A DNA stretch of 64,000 bases, from assembly GCA_964650525.1 (NCBI GenBank), contig CAZYUA010000018.1:21575-85574 (forward strand), written 5' to 3'. Made by a program: the position numbers and the translations under genes. Of the stretch, positions 49,356 to 58,484 are shown in pieces (position 1 is the stretch's first letter; each line of letters begins with the position of its first letter). A model generated the notes under the pieces. It ran no database searches, had not been told where the DNA came from, and saw only the letters and a list, made by a program, of their open reading frames with translations. This DNA comes from UBA1413 sp964650525. GTDB taxonomy: Bacteria; Bacteroidota; Bacteroidia; Bacteroidales; Prolixibacteraceae.

Positions 49356-51305
49356 TTAGTTAAACATACCTGTAAATTGTTTCTTCACCTGGCTGAGTAT
49401 CAGTTCAGAGAACGCTGTTACCGTCATAGTTCCCTTGTCACCATCTCCCTGCCTTCTGACGGAGATGGTACCGTTTTCGGCTTCTTTTTCGCCGACTATC
49501 AGCAGATAAGGAATCCGTTTCAGTTCATTGTCACGTATCTTTCTGCCAATCTTTTCGTTACGTTCATCAACGATGGTGCGAATATCGGAAAAATTTAAAT
49601 TCTCTGATACGTTAAACGCATAATCGTTAAATTTTTCGCTGATGGGCAAAACAACCGCCTGTTCCGGGGTTAGCCAGAGCGGGAATTTCCCGGCTGTATG
49701 TTCAATCAGCACAGCCACAAAACGTTCGAGGGAGCCAAAGGGGGCCCGGTGAATCATCACGGGCTGGTGCCTTTTATCATCTGCTCCGATGTATTCGAGC
49801 CGAAATCGCTCCGGAAGGTTATAATCGACCTGGATAGTCCCCAATTGCCAGTTTCTTCCGAGGGCATCCTTGATCATGAAGTCCAATTTAGGGCCATAAA
49901 AGGCAGCTTCTCCCCTAACGGTCACCGTCTTGAGTCCCTTTTCCTCACAGGCCTCCTGAATTGCCTGCTCGGCCTTGTCCCAATTTCCTGCTGTTCCGAT
50001 ATACTTCTCCGGTTTGAGAGGATCCCTCAGCGAAATCTGGGCTGTATACTCCTTGAAGTCCAATGCATTAAAAATGATAAATACAATATCTATCACCTTT
50101 TTGAACTCATCTTTCAGCTGATCCGGGCGGCAGAAAATGTGGGCGTCATCCTGAGTGAACCCCCTTACCCGGGTGAGTCCGTGCAATTCACCACTCTGTT
50201 CATACCGGTAAACGGTTCCGAATTCAGCCATCCTTACCGGCAACTCTTTGTAGGAGTGGGGTTTTGATTTGTAGATCTCACAATGATGGGGACAGTTCAT
50301 GGGTTTTAACATATATTCCTCACCTTCGGCCGGGGTCTTTATGACCTGGAAGGAGTCTTTCCCGTATTTTTCGTAATGTCCCGAAGTCTTATAAAGATTG
50401 ACATCTCCGATGTGGGGAGTGATGACCTGTTCATACCCGAACTCTTTCTGTATTTTCTTCAAAAAATCCTCGAGCCGGGAGCGCAACATGGCTCCTTTGG
50501 GCAACCAAAGGGGCAACCCAAGCCCCACAGCTTCTGAAAAGGTAAACAGTTCCATCTCCTTTCCCAGCTTCCTGTGGTCTCTCTTTTTTGCCTCTTCGAC
50601 CATGAAGAGATACTCTTCCAGCATTTTTTGTTTTGGGAAGGTCACCCCATACACCCGGGTCAGCATTTTGTTTTGCTCATTGCCTCTCCAGTAGGCTCCT
50701 GCCAGAGAGGTGAGCTTCACTGCCCGTATATATCCCGTGTCGGGGAGATGAGGCCCGCGGCATAAGTCGGTAAACGAACCCTGGTTGTAAAGGGTGATAG
50801 TACCATCTTCCAGTTCACCAATGAGTTCCAGTTTCAGGTGATCCCCTTTCTGTGTGAACATGCCCAGTGCCTTCTCCTTGGATATGGGGATTCTTATCAC
50901 CTGCTGCTGCCCGCGGGCCAGTTCGAGCATTTTTTTCTCCAGCTTTTCAAAATCCTTTTCTGTCAGTTGTTGGCCTTCGGGTAACTCCACATCGTAATAA
51001 AATCCGGTATCCACCGTAGGTCCTATTCCGAAACGGGTTCCGGGATATAACCATTCAATGGCCTGGGCCATCAGGTGGGCAGAAGTATGCCAAAAGGTCT
51101 CTTTTCCTTCCCTGTCTTCCCATGTGAGTATTCTTACCAAACTGTCCTTTTCTATCGGTCTGGTCAGATCCACGACTTCCCCATCCATAACTACCGCCAG
51201 CGCTTCTTTGGCAAGGCGGCCCGAAAGAGACTCTGCAATCTGAAGACCGGTTATCCCTGCTTCAAATTCCCGGATGGAACGATCAGGAAAGGTCAGCTTA
51301 ATCAT
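49356..51305 (-). CDS. thrS: Threonine--tRNA ligase
   Basis: Charges tRNA-Thr. The 649-residue protein has all domains: N-terminal TGS ('IKLTFPDRSIREFEAGITG'), the SAD editing domain with 'HTSAHLMAQAIEWLYPGTRFGIGP' (HxxxH), the class II catalytic core with motif 2 'FRTEYR'-like 'FGTVYRYEQSGELHGLTRVRGF' and the zinc Cys in 'MNCPHHCEIYKS', and the C-terminal anticodon-binding domain from 'PLWLTPEQAVVLPI'. It heads the thrS-infC-rpmI-rplT operon. The leader is short (about 24 nt from the -7 box at 51335-51342), so no T-box or long operator hairpin is present. Confidence 0.98.
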   Translation of the reverse strand: MIKLTFPDRSIREFEAGITGLQIAESLSGRLAKEALAVVMDGEVVDLTRPIEKDSLVRILTWEDREGKETFWHTSAHLMAQAIEWLYPGTRFGIGPTVDTGFYYDVELPEGQQLTEKDFEKLEKKMLELARGQQQVIRIPISKEKALGMFTQKGDHLKLELIGELEDGTITLYNQGSFTDLCRGPHLPDTGYIRAVKLTSLAGAYWRGNEQNKMLTRVYGVTFPKQKMLEEYLFMVEEAKKRDHRKLGKEMELFTFSEAVGLGLPLWLPKGAMLRSRLEDFLKKIQKEFGYEQVITPHIGDVNLYKTSGHYEKYGKDSFQVIKTPAEGEEYMLKPMNCPHHCEIYKSKPHSYKELPVRMAEFGTVYRYEQSGELHGLTRVRGFTQDDAHIFCRPDQLKDEFKKVIDIVFIIFNALDFKEYTAQISLRDPLKPEKYIGTAGNWDKAEQAIQEACEEKGLKTVTVRGEAAFYGPKLDFMIKDALGRNWQLGTIQVDYNLPERFRLEYIGADDKRHQPVMIHRAPFGSLERFVAVLIEHTAGKFPLWLTPEQAVVLPISEKFNDYAFNVSENLNFSDIRTIVDERNEKIGRKIRDNELKRIPYLLIVGEKEAENGTISVRRQGDGDKGTMTVTAFSELILSQVKKQFTGMFN

Positions 51306-51334
51306 ATGGTTTTATATTCTTGAAATTAAGTCCG

Positions 51335-51342
51335 CAAAAGTA
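51335..51342 (-). promoter_or_regulatory. Probable -7 promoter element of the thrS operon
   Basis: On the minus strand this reads TACTTTTG, matching TAnnTTTG, 30 bases before ATG 51305. The same octamer serves as the likely -7 box at 27803-27810 and 59209-59216. Confidence 0.5.
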
Positions 51343-51571
51343 CAACTTTCCTTTCAAACATATCCATTTGCCCGCTATTTTTCGCTCAGTTTACCATAAA
51401 ATAAAGAAACCGGTTTCCAAGCCCGGTCTCAGGCCTTTACAGGCACCACTTCTCCCCGGTTTGAAACAGAAGGTCCGGTTCTCTTTGAAAAACAGCTGCA
51501 TCAGAGCGGTTCTCAAATCAATTTTGATTTATTTTGCGGTGAACTCAGTTTTGATAACAAAGGAGGTTTTC

Positions 51572-53761
51572 ATGCGAACCCTATTATTGTGGTTTTTTCT
51601 GATCCCTGCACTATTCCGTTGCTATAGTCAGGAAATAGTAACCCTGGAGGATCTCTTCAGGGACAGGAAATTTTCTCAGGAAACTGTACCCGGATTCAGG
51701 TTTATGAACAACGGGACTCTATACACCCGCAGCGAAGAAGGATGCAGGATTACAGCCTTCTCGTGCCTCACTGGAAAACCGGAAAAGGTTATCCTGGATG
51801 TATCAAAGGAAGACGAGTCTCCTATTCGCAAATTCAGCGATTACTTATTCAGTCCTGACGAAACCCGGATTTTGCTGGTGGCAGATGTGGAACCGGTGTA
51901 CAGACATTCTTCCATTGCCTCCTATTATGTCTGGAATAGCATTACCGGCGAATTGAAATCTTTATCGGAGAAAGGCAAACAACAACAAGCTACTTTTTCG
52001 CCTGACGGGGAAAAAATTGCTTTTGCCAGGAATAACAACTTGTTCATCAAAAATTTAAAATTCGGAACCGAAAGCCAGATTACTTTCGATGGCGAAAAGG
52101 ACAAAATCATCAACGGTACCACCGACTGGGTTTACGAGGAGGAATTTGGGTTTTCCAAAGCATTTGCGTGGTCGCCAGACAGCAGGTTTTTGGCTTATTT
52201 ACGGTTTGATGAGTCGGAAGTAAAAGATTTCAGCATGACCCTCTATCGGGGAGACAAACCGTCGCTCGGGGAGTATGGATTGTATCCCGGCACCAAAGCG
52301 TTTAAATATCCCAAGGCAGGAGAAAAAAATTCCCGGGTCACTGTACGGATGTATGACCTTGCCACCAAGACTACCATCACGGCCGATACCGGCGGGGAGC
52401 AGGACCAGTACCTCCCCGGATTCAGATGGACACCAGACGGGAAAAATTGCTTGCTATTCAGGCTTAACCGGAGGCAAAATGTTTTAGACGGGCTGCTCGC
52501 CAATCCGTACACTGGGGAATCAAGACTTCTTTTTACCGAGAAAAATGAGAAGTATATTGATGAAAGTTTTCCTGAGAAATTTACTTTTCTCGCTGATGGT
52601 CAGTTTGTTGTGATCAGCGAGAGGGATGGGTACTCCCATCTTTACCTTCACGACCGCGAGGGATTTGAAAGGGTTCAGCTTACCAGGGGAAAGTTTGATG
52701 TCACCGATTTCTACGGCTTTGATCCGGTAAGGAAACTGTATTATTACCAGGCAGCCACCACTTCGCCCCTGCGCCGGGAAGTCGGCTTCGTCAGCCAGGA
52801 TGGAAAAAAAAGCGGTCTCCTCCCGTCGGCTTTAGGCACCAACAAAGCCCTTTTTAGTCCGGACTTCGCTTTGTACGTCAATTACTTAAGCAACCACACC
52901 ACACCCATGCAGGTAACCTTGCACGACTGGAAAGGGAAACAAATCAGGGTCCTTGAAGACAATCATCTGCTCAGGCAGAAGCTTGCCGGATACAAACTCC
53001 CGGAAAAGGAATTCTTTTCTTTCGCTACGTCGGGTAACATTCTTCTGAATGGTTGGATGATTAAACCTCCCGGATTTGATCCTGGCCAGAGATACCCCGT
53101 GGTGATAAACCAGTACAGCGGTCCTAATTCGCAGAAGGTTACCGATTCTTGGAGCATTGGGTGGGATGAATATCTCGCTCAGGAGGGATTCCTGGTTGTG
53201 TGCGTCGACCCCAGGGGTACCGGTGCCCGGGGTGAAGAATTCAGAAAGGTCACCTACATGCAGTTGGGAAAATTCGAGACGGATGATCTGGTTGAAACGG
53301 CCCGTCATCTGACCACTCTGCCATTTGTGGATAGCCGGAACATGGCCATTTGGGGTTGGAGTTACGGCGGTTTTACGACTGCCCTCACCCTGACCAAAGG
53401 CGGCGATCTGTTTAAAGCAGGCATTGCCGTAGCCCCTGTCACCGACTGGCGGTACTACGACAACATCTATACCGAGCGGTACATGCGAACGCCGGCGGAG
53501 AATCTTTCAGGATATACGGAAAATTCTCCGATCAGCCACGCAGGAAAAATCAGTGGAAGGCTGCTTCTGGTTCATGGTTCTGCCGACGATAACGTCCACC
53601 TGCAGAATACCATGGAATTTTCAGAAGCACTGGTACAAGCAGGGATACCCTTTGAGATGGCCATTTATACCAACCGTAACCACAGCATCAGGGGGGGAAA
53701 CACCACCTTGCATCTGTACAAGAAAATGACCGCCTTTCTGAAGGAGCAGCTGATGGAATAA
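51572..53761 (+). CDS. S9 family (dipeptidyl-peptidase IV type) serine peptidase
   Basis: An exported prolyl-type dipeptidyl peptidase. The 729-residue protein has a signal peptide (RTLLLWFFLIPALFRCYSQ), an eight-bladed propeller of the DPPIV_N family (e.g. 'SPDGEKIAFARNNNLFIKNL', 'DWVYEEEFGFSKAFAWSPDS', where the EE pair anchors the substrate N-terminus), and an alpha/beta hydrolase domain with the nucleophile in GWSYGG (about S597), Asp in 'HGSADDNVH' (about D672) and His in 'NRNHSI' (about H704). ATG 51572 is preceded by AGGAGG at 51561-51566; upstream in-frame codons are not supported. Length matches bacterial DPP IV (about 720). It works in peptide utilisation, fitting amino-acid fermentation. 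Confidence 0.94.
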   Translation: MRTLLLWFFLIPALFRCYSQEIVTLEDLFRDRKFSQETVPGFRFMNNGTLYTRSEEGCRITAFSCLTGKPEKVILDVSKEDESPIRKFSDYLFSPDETRILLVADVEPVYRHSSIASYYVWNSITGELKSLSEKGKQQQATFSPDGEKIAFARNNNLFIKNLKFGTESQITFDGEKDKIINGTTDWVYEEEFGFSKAFAWSPDSRFLAYLRFDESEVKDFSMTLYRGDKPSLGEYGLYPGTKAFKYPKAGEKNSRVTVRMYDLATKTTITADTGGEQDQYLPGFRWTPDGKNCLLFRLNRRQNVLDGLLANPYTGESRLLFTEKNEKYIDESFPEKFTFLADGQFVVISERDGYSHLYLHDREGFERVQLTRGKFDVTDFYGFDPVRKLYYYQAATTSPLRREVGFVSQDGKKSGLLPSALGTNKALFSPDFALYVNYLSNHTTPMQVTLHDWKGKQIRVLEDNHLLRQKLAGYKLPEKEFFSFATSGNILLNGWMIKPPGFDPGQRYPVVINQYSGPNSQKVTDSWSIGWDEYLAQEGFLVVCVDPRGTGARGEEFRKVTYMQLGKFETDDLVETARHLTTLPFVDSRNMAIWGWSYGGFTTALTLTKGGDLFKAGIAVAPVTDWRYYDNIYTERYMRTPAENLSGYTENSPISHAGKISGRLLLVHGSADDNVHLQNTMEFSEALVQAGIPFEMAIYTNRNHSIRGGNTTLHLYKKMTAFLKEQLME

Positions 53762-53798
53762 GTGGCCATCAGCCCCTTCCCCTGACTTTTTACCGGAG

Positions 53799-54578
53799 CT
53801 AAGATGAAAGGGTAAAAGAGTCCCTGTCGTCCAGTACGGGAAATTTTGCCCTGAAGGAATGCAGATCGGTATACGAAAGAGTAAAAGTTGATACAGTTTC
53901 GGTATTGCCGAGCCAGGCAGCTTTACCACGTGGAGAAATGACGGCAGATCCGCCATTATAATGAATTCCCATCCCGTCGATACCTACCCGGTTTAAGCCA
54001 ATACAGTAAGATTGATTCTCGACAGCCCGCGCCAAAAGGAGGGTTTTCCACACGTAATGTCTGGCTGAAGGCCAATTGGCCAGATATACCAAAACATCGT
54101 ATCCGTCGTTGTTGCGGCTCCACACGGGGAACCGCAGGTCATAACACACCAGCAGACGGAAACGCCATCCCAGCCAGTCAATGGAGACGCGTTCCGCGCC
54201 GGGGTAGAAATGCAGGGGTTCCTCCCCCATGGTGAAAAGATGTCGTTTATCGTACCATTGCAAGGTTTGATCGGGTGAAACCCAAACCAGCCGGTTGACA
54301 TAACGATCCTTGTCTTGGATGACCAGGCTTCCGGCAACAACCGAATTCCTTACTTCAGCCAGGTTCTGCATCCATTTCACCGTCGGACCATCCATGGGTT
54401 CAGCCACTTCGGCTGTACGCATGGTAAAACCCGTGGAAAACATTTCCGGAAGAAGAAGAAGATCCGTTCCTGAAAGGGATTCGGTAAGACGGTTAATTGT
54501 GTCCCGGTTGGCAGCCTTATCTTCCCACAAGGGATTGGTCTGCAGCAACGTGACTTTCAACGTATCGGAAGCTGGCAT
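53799..54578 (-). CDS. Nitrilase-superfamily amidohydrolase (omega-amidase YafV-like)
   Basis: A 259-residue carbon-nitrogen hydrolase. The catalytic triad is visible: E45 in 'LLLPEMFSTGF', K111 in 'WYDKRHLF' and C145 in 'LLVCYDLRFPVW'. The 'EMFSTGF' and 'YDLRFPVWSRN' forms are typical of the YafV/Nit2 omega-amidase group, which hydrolyses 2-oxoglutaramate or 2-oxosuccinamate as part of methionine salvage and glutamine transaminase metabolism. It is the last of three close minus-strand genes (B3/B4, acyltransferase, this), 17 bases after the acyltransferase, and converges with the DPP-IV gene. Confidence 0.92.
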   Translation of the reverse strand: MPASDTLKVTLLQTNPLWEDKAANRDTINRLTESLSGTDLLLLPEMFSTGFTMRTAEVAEPMDGPTVKWMQNLAEVRNSVVAGSLVIQDKDRYVNRLVWVSPDQTLQWYDKRHLFTMGEEPLHFYPGAERVSIDWLGWRFRLLVCYDLRFPVWSRNNDGYDVLVYLANWPSARHYVWKTLLLARAVENQSYCIGLNRVGIDGMGIHYNGGSAVISPRGKAAWLGNTETVSTFTLSYTDLHSFRAKFPVLDDRDSFTLSS

Positions 54579-54595
54579 TTAAACAGTAGGCTTAC

Positions 54596-55147
54596 TTATT
54601 CTTCGTCGGTATACAACTCCGGATGCTTTCCCTGTATGCCCAGAGACCGGTAATAAGCTTTCATCCTGCGGATGTCAGCCTGTGGATCCTCTGTGAGCTC
54701 GAGCGTCTGATACCATCCGACTCTTTTCTTTCCCCAATCAAAGAAACCAAGGTAAACCCTGGCTCCCGTGGCTCTGGCTATAGCATGAAAACCGGCTTTC
54801 CATTTTTGGGTTCGTTTCCGGGTGCCTTCAGGAGTGATTGCCAGATGGAATTTTTCGTTCCGGTTGAAAGCATCAATGACCTGCTTGGCAAGGGATACCC
54901 CTTTGGTGCGGTCAACCGGAATAGCTCCCATTTTCCTGAGGATAAAACCAAGCGGCCAAAAAAACATCTCCTTTTTAACCACCACATGGGCTACTCCCCC
55001 CACCGATGTGTAAAAAATCCAGGAAATCACAAAGTCCCAAATGCTGGTATGAGGAACCCCGATGATGATGGCTTTTTTATCGGGCATCTCCCCGGAAATT
55101 ACTTCCCACCTCAGGAGTCTCAATAAGAGTTTACAGAATTGCTTCAT
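54596..55147 (-). CDS. 1-acyl-sn-glycerol-3-phosphate acyltransferase family protein (short PlsC-like)
   Basis: A 183-residue acyltransferase of the LPLAT superfamily. The catalytic HX4D motif is H33-TSIW-D38, the acceptor motif EGTR is at residues 107-110, and 'GAIPVDR' (block II) precedes it. It is shorter than PlsC (about 240) and lacks a clear N-terminal membrane anchor, which fits the group annotated as glycerol acyltransferases in Bacteroidota. The substrate may be lysophosphatidic acid or another lipid (for example ornithine lipids). The gene lies between the nitrilase-type and B3/B4-domain genes with 6-17-base gaps. Confidence 0.9.
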   Translation of the reverse strand: MKQFCKLLLRLLRWEVISGEMPDKKAIIIGVPHTSIWDFVISWIFYTSVGGVAHVVVKKEMFFWPLGFILRKMGAIPVDRTKGVSLAKQVIDAFNRNEKFHLAITPEGTRKRTQKWKAGFHAIARATGARVYLGFFDWGKKRVGWYQTLELTEDPQADIRRMKAYYRSLGIQGKHPELYTDEE

Positions 55148-55153
55148 AATCGT

Positions 55154-55816
55154 TTATTGGGTCAAAACTATTTCCAGATTGTCACCTCCGGCAAATTGTC
55201 GTAAAAAGGAGGCTGCCATTGCTCCTGCTGCATCAAGTTCGCTGCTGCCACCAAAGTCAATGATGATCATCAGGAACCGTTGTGTGCCGGAGTCGACACA
55301 GGTGCGCAAAGAGTCGCTGGTAGGGCTGCCGAAAGCCCCGTCATCATCACGAAACACCGGCAATCCTTCAATATTCAGCAGACCCCGGCCAATACCCGTA
55401 TAGAGTTCATTGGTTCCGCCGATGCCAAAACGAACCGTCCCTGTGATTTTTGAACTATCATACCCCCCGATGGAAAACCCGGTATTCAGGGAGACAAGGT
55501 TCAGCAGATCCACCACATTGCTGATCCGGTAAAGTTCCTCCCCTTTCACCACCCGCCTCATGAGAGCTTCGGCTGAAAGCCGGTATCTTGCCGGATCCTT
55601 CCCAGCAGCCCTGTAAGCTATGCGCGAATCCCGGATGGCAGGAATCTGACGAATGGTCTCCAGCGACAGTGTACTGCGAAGCTTTTGACAGGTTTCATCT
55701 AAGATCCGGCTTAATCCGGACGAGGATTCTTCCACTTTCACATCACACTCCAGGCTTAATAAACGAAGCTTGGGAACCTTCGTCCGAATCTCTTGCTCAA
55801 TACCTATCGTCTGCAT
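55154..55816 (-). CDS. Stand-alone B3/B4 domain protein (PheRS-beta editing-like)
   Basis: A 220-residue protein matching the B3/B4 domain of the phenylalanyl-tRNA synthetase beta subunit: 'PAIRDSRIAYRAAGKDPARYRLSAEALMRRVV', 'YRISNVVDLLNLVSLNTGFSIGGYD' and 'FGSPTSDSLRTCVDSGTQRFLMIIIDF'. In PheRS this domain hydrolyses mischarged Tyr-tRNA(Phe). The free-standing forms may be trans-editing factors, but this is not established. It starts the three-gene minus-strand group with the acyltransferase (6-base gap) and nitrilase-type genes, where no functional link is obvious. The tail is normal, no catalytic residue can be assigned by sight. Confidence 0.87.
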   Translation of the reverse strand: MQTIGIEQEIRTKVPKLRLLSLECDVKVEESSSGLSRILDETCQKLRSTLSLETIRQIPAIRDSRIAYRAAGKDPARYRLSAEALMRRVVKGEELYRISNVVDLLNLVSLNTGFSIGGYDSSKITGTVRFGIGGTNELYTGIGRGLLNIEGLPVFRDDDGAFGSPTSDSLRTCVDSGTQRFLMIIIDFGGSSELDAAGAMAASFLRQFAGGDNLEIVLTQ

Positions 55817-55890
55817 GAAAAATCAGGGTAAGTTCACTGACACTCTTAAACCGGCCATTTCGGCTGACGTAACGCATCGCTGAAAACAGA

Positions 55891-55912
55891 AAAACAGGCT
55901 TTTGCCTGTTTT
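55891..55912. terminator. Intrinsic terminator after the DUF2795 gene
   Basis: AAAACAGGC (55891-55899), TTTT loop, GCCTGTTTT (55904-55912): a perfect 9-bp stem with A- and T-runs on either side, so probably active for the minus-strand DUF2795 gene and possibly in both directions. Confidence 0.8.
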
Positions 55913-55925
55913 CCCAGTATTCGTT

Positions 55926-56147
55926 TCAATACTCATCTTCGTTAAAGAAAAAATCATCTTTACTCGGATAATCGGGCCAGATGTCTTCGATGCTATCGTA
56001 CACTTCACCTTCGTCTTCGATTTCCTGAAGATTCTCGATGACTTCAAGCGGAGCACCTGACCGGATGGCAAAATCAATCAGTTCATCTTTCGTTGCAGGC
56101 CAGGGAGCATCTTCCAGTTTGGATGCCAGTTCGAGTGTCCAATACAT
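55926..56147 (-). CDS. DUF2795 domain-containing small acidic protein
   Basis: A 73-residue, strongly acidic protein: the opening 'MYWTLELASKLEDAPWPATKDELIDFAIRSGAP' in parts (LEDAPWPATKDELIDFA) is the DUF2795 core, followed by 'EVIENLQEIEDEGEVYDSIEDIWPDYPSKDDFFFNEDEY', an acidic tail with the recurring 'S.ED.WPDYP..DDF' pattern of the Bacteroidota version. The function is unknown; abundance and conservation suggest a housekeeping role. It is a single-gene unit with a terminator at 55891-55912. Confidence 0.9.
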   Translation of the reverse strand: MYWTLELASKLEDAPWPATKDELIDFAIRSGAPLEVIENLQEIEDEGEVYDSIEDIWPDYPSKDDFFFNEDEY

Positions 56148-56492
56148 ATTAATTGATAATTAAGAGGTAATTAATTGGCTTTTTTAAAATTTTCGCGAAG
56201 GTAATAAAAAACTTCCATTGAAAACTCATTGATTGCAAATATTATTCCAATCTGTTACCTGTCACATGAAACGAGCATGGCGAACTGTCACAACAAAAGG
56301 AGATGTAAATAATCTCCCATGCGAGTTCCATACTGAGCAGTTTGTTCCTGAAAAGAGCGATTTAATGTAACGCAATGATATATAAACTGTTAAGACCATT
56401 ATTTGCGTATGAAATTAACGGAAGTGGAACACACAAAAGAATAAGACGGTGTATTCACATAGGGAAACAGAGGCAAGCCGGCCGAATCCCTT
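56148..56492. other. 345-base AT-rich gap, nothing recognised
   Basis: Lies upstream of the DUF2795 gene and downstream of the 424-residue unknown gene. No open frame longer than about 12 codons with coding character, no exact TAnnTTTG box in a suitable place and no strong hairpin were found. Confidence 0.5.
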
Positions 56493-57767
56493 TCATTCCG
56501 CCGGCTTATAATAAGAGGCCTTATAAGCAATATATTCCCTGATAATGAAATCGCTTACAGGTTCCCAAAGTGTTACCATGCCATTGTTTGTGCAAAATAT
56601 CTTGCCGTGGTTGATGTCAGCAATATTGGACATTTGTGAGTAATTTCCAGAAAACCCGGAGATTTCCCGGCAAGCCTCTTTGAGCTCTTCCAGAGTTACC
56701 TGGTCCTTTTTTTCAAGAATTTGCATATAGGCAATCAGAATCCTGCTGTTGGTTTGATTCGATCTGGCAAACCACCGGGGTACCCTGTTTTTTACTTTTT
56801 CAATTTCCTTCAAAGTTTTTTCATCGAATGCCGGTTTGTCATTCTGCTCTTCTGGAACCAAACCGGCAGAGGAAGACTCCTGTAACGAGGATTCCACTTC
56901 GATTACCGGGAGGCCCCCGGGTGCCTTTGCCGTTTCGTCTTCTTTTATTATGCTTCCAGGCAACGGGGCACCGCCAATCAACCCTGGTTCTGAAGAGCTC
57001 TGCGTTTCTTTCCGGGATTTTCTTAATTTTTTTGTCCTTTCGGGCATCTTTTCCGGTTTGGTTACCGGTTCACCATCAGCAGGCTCTTCATCCGCAACGG
57101 GGTGATGGCTGGACTCTATCACTTCCTCCCGGGCCTGTTCTTCATGAACATCACCGGCAAAAAGGGTAAGCAGTTTAAAAGACCTCAGAAACAGCTCATT
57201 GGTATCAAACTCATCCTGACTCCGGTTTACCGTTTCCATAAGGATTTCATCCCTGAATTCCTCATTGGAAACAAACAGGAATTTCCTGTCAGGAGTCGAA
57301 AAGTCCTGATCCAGGATACGGAAATATTCCTGAAGGATTTCCGATGCAGGAAGGGTTACTTTAGGAGCACAGAACATAATTACATGCTCTCTTCCGGGGA
57401 AAAAGCAATCCAGCACTAAATGGGCTCTCAGGAGGTTTTTGACAACCCTGTTTCTGGTATCGGTTTTTGAACCATAATTAATGCCCAGTTCGTTAAAGAT
57501 CACATTGACGGCGTACATGGTGCCAAAAGGATCCATACCCAGAACATCCACTTCTGTTTGCCGGATTGTATGCTCGAAATTGGTTTTGAAAATATCTTTA
57601 AAAGCCTTATGCTGCTGTATGGCTATAAATTCATCATATACCTTTCCTGCCAGGTCTTTGTCGATGAACCAGTTTCCGGAAGGTTTCCAGTTTGTTTGCA
57701 CGATAAAGCACTTCTTTACGTGTCTTAAATAACTGTAAATCAGGGATTCACCACTATCAATTTTCAT
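56493..57767 (-). CDS. Unknown protein with a nuclease-like N-terminal domain, long linker and C-terminal domain
   Basis: I do not recognise this 424-residue protein as a named family. The first 200 residues look like one domain: 'LIYSYLRHVKKCFIVQTNWKPS' then 'TEVDVLGMDPFGTMYAVNVIF', 'GSKTDTRNRVVKNLLRAHLVL' and 'HVIMFCAPKV'. The E72-x-D74 strand followed by a beta strand recalls PD-(D/E)xK nuclease-like folds, but the usual (D/E)xK strand reads AVNVIF, without the acidic residue or lysine, so activity is doubtful. Residues about 205-310 are a low-complexity linker rich in E, K, S and P. Residues about 310-424 form a compact C-terminal domain with 'VPRWFARSNQTNSRILIAYMQI' and end KPAE. It stands alone. 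Function unknown. Confidence 0.75.
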   Translation of the reverse strand: MKIDSGESLIYSYLRHVKKCFIVQTNWKPSGNWFIDKDLAGKVYDEFIAIQQHKAFKDIFKTNFEHTIRQTEVDVLGMDPFGTMYAVNVIFNELGINYGSKTDTRNRVVKNLLRAHLVLDCFFPGREHVIMFCAPKVTLPASEILQEYFRILDQDFSTPDRKFLFVSNEEFRDEILMETVNRSQDEFDTNELFLRSFKLLTLFAGDVHEEQAREEVIESSHHPVADEEPADGEPVTKPEKMPERTKKLRKSRKETQSSSEPGLIGGAPLPGSIIKEDETAKAPGGLPVIEVESSLQESSSAGLVPEEQNDKPAFDEKTLKEIEKVKNRVPRWFARSNQTNSRILIAYMQILEKKDQVTLEELKEACREISGFSGNYSQMSNIADINHGKIFCTNNGMVTLWEPVSDFIIREYIAYKASYYKPAE

Positions 57768-57905
57768 TCTGGGACCTTTATTTTGGTTTTGATCAATGTA
57801 AAAATAGCAAATCCATCCGGTAATTCAAAAAAAACAATCTTTCGGGCTATTTCCAGGGTAATCGGGTCACTTGTATAAATGTTTTACAAAAGTCTGGTAA
57901 TCAGG

Positions 57906-58466
57906 TTAATCCCCCGGGTTCCCGATCCAGTATGTTTCATTGTTTTTGGTGTCGGAATTTAATTTCCGTGACAGGACAAAAAGGAAATCAGAAAGCCGGT
58001 TCATATACTTCAAAATGAGGGGGTCAACGAAATGGTTTTCTGAAAGTTGTACGATTCTTCTTTCGGCTCTTCTGCAAACGGTTCTGGCGATATGGCACCG
58101 GCAAGCCACCGAAGAACCACCCGGGATGATAAAATGGCGCAGGGGAGGCAACATTCCGGTGCAGGCATCAATGGCCTGCTCCAGCTCCCTGATGGCGGAT
58201 TCTCCGATGTTCAGCCTGACTGTCAGACGATGTTCCTTTTCCACAGTAGCCAATTTCGACCCGATGATGAACAGGTTCTGTTGAATGGAAAGGAGCAGGT
58301 CGGTGACATCCGTTTCAATTTCTGTAGTCAGTAATCCTAACCAGGCATTCAGTTCATCAACGGTACCATAGGCTTCCAGTCTGAGATCACTTTTTGAGAC
58401 CCTGTTACCGCCCACCAATCCGGTGGTGCCATCATCCCCAGTTTTAGTATAGATTCTGGATTCCAT
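57906..58466 (-). CDS. Cob(I)alamin adenosyltransferase, PduO type
   Basis: Transfers the adenosyl group of ATP to cob(I)alamin, giving coenzyme B12. The 186-residue protein has the PduO signatures 'YTKTGDDGTTGLVGGNRVSKSDLRLEAYGTVDELNAWLGLL' in pieces: TKTGDDGTTGL (ATP-binding), RLEAYGTVDELN and the C-terminal 'CRRAERRIVQL' (Arg pair). The final residues after 'FLFVLSRKLN' are a short tail. It lies 18 bases after the stop of the MacB-type ATPase gene on the same strand, perhaps co-transcribed. Adenosylcobalamin mutases (for example methylmalonyl-CoA mutase) are expected elsewhere in the genome. Confidence 0.95.
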   Translation of the reverse strand: MESRIYTKTGDDGTTGLVGGNRVSKSDLRLEAYGTVDELNAWLGLLTTEIETDVTDLLLSIQQNLFIIGSKLATVEKEHRLTVRLNIGESAIRELEQAIDACTGMLPPLRHFIIPGGSSVACRCHIARTVCRRAERRIVQLSENHFVDPLILKYMNRLSDFLFVLSRKLNSDTKNNETYWIGNPGD

Positions 58467-58484
58467 TAAAACACTGATTTTCTG

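Noticed and set aside
51320..51571. 84-codon in-frame extension ahead of the DPP-IV-type gene
   Set aside because: It has no family similarity, would hide the signal peptide and overlaps the thrS promoter; ATG 51572 has a Shine-Dalgarno.
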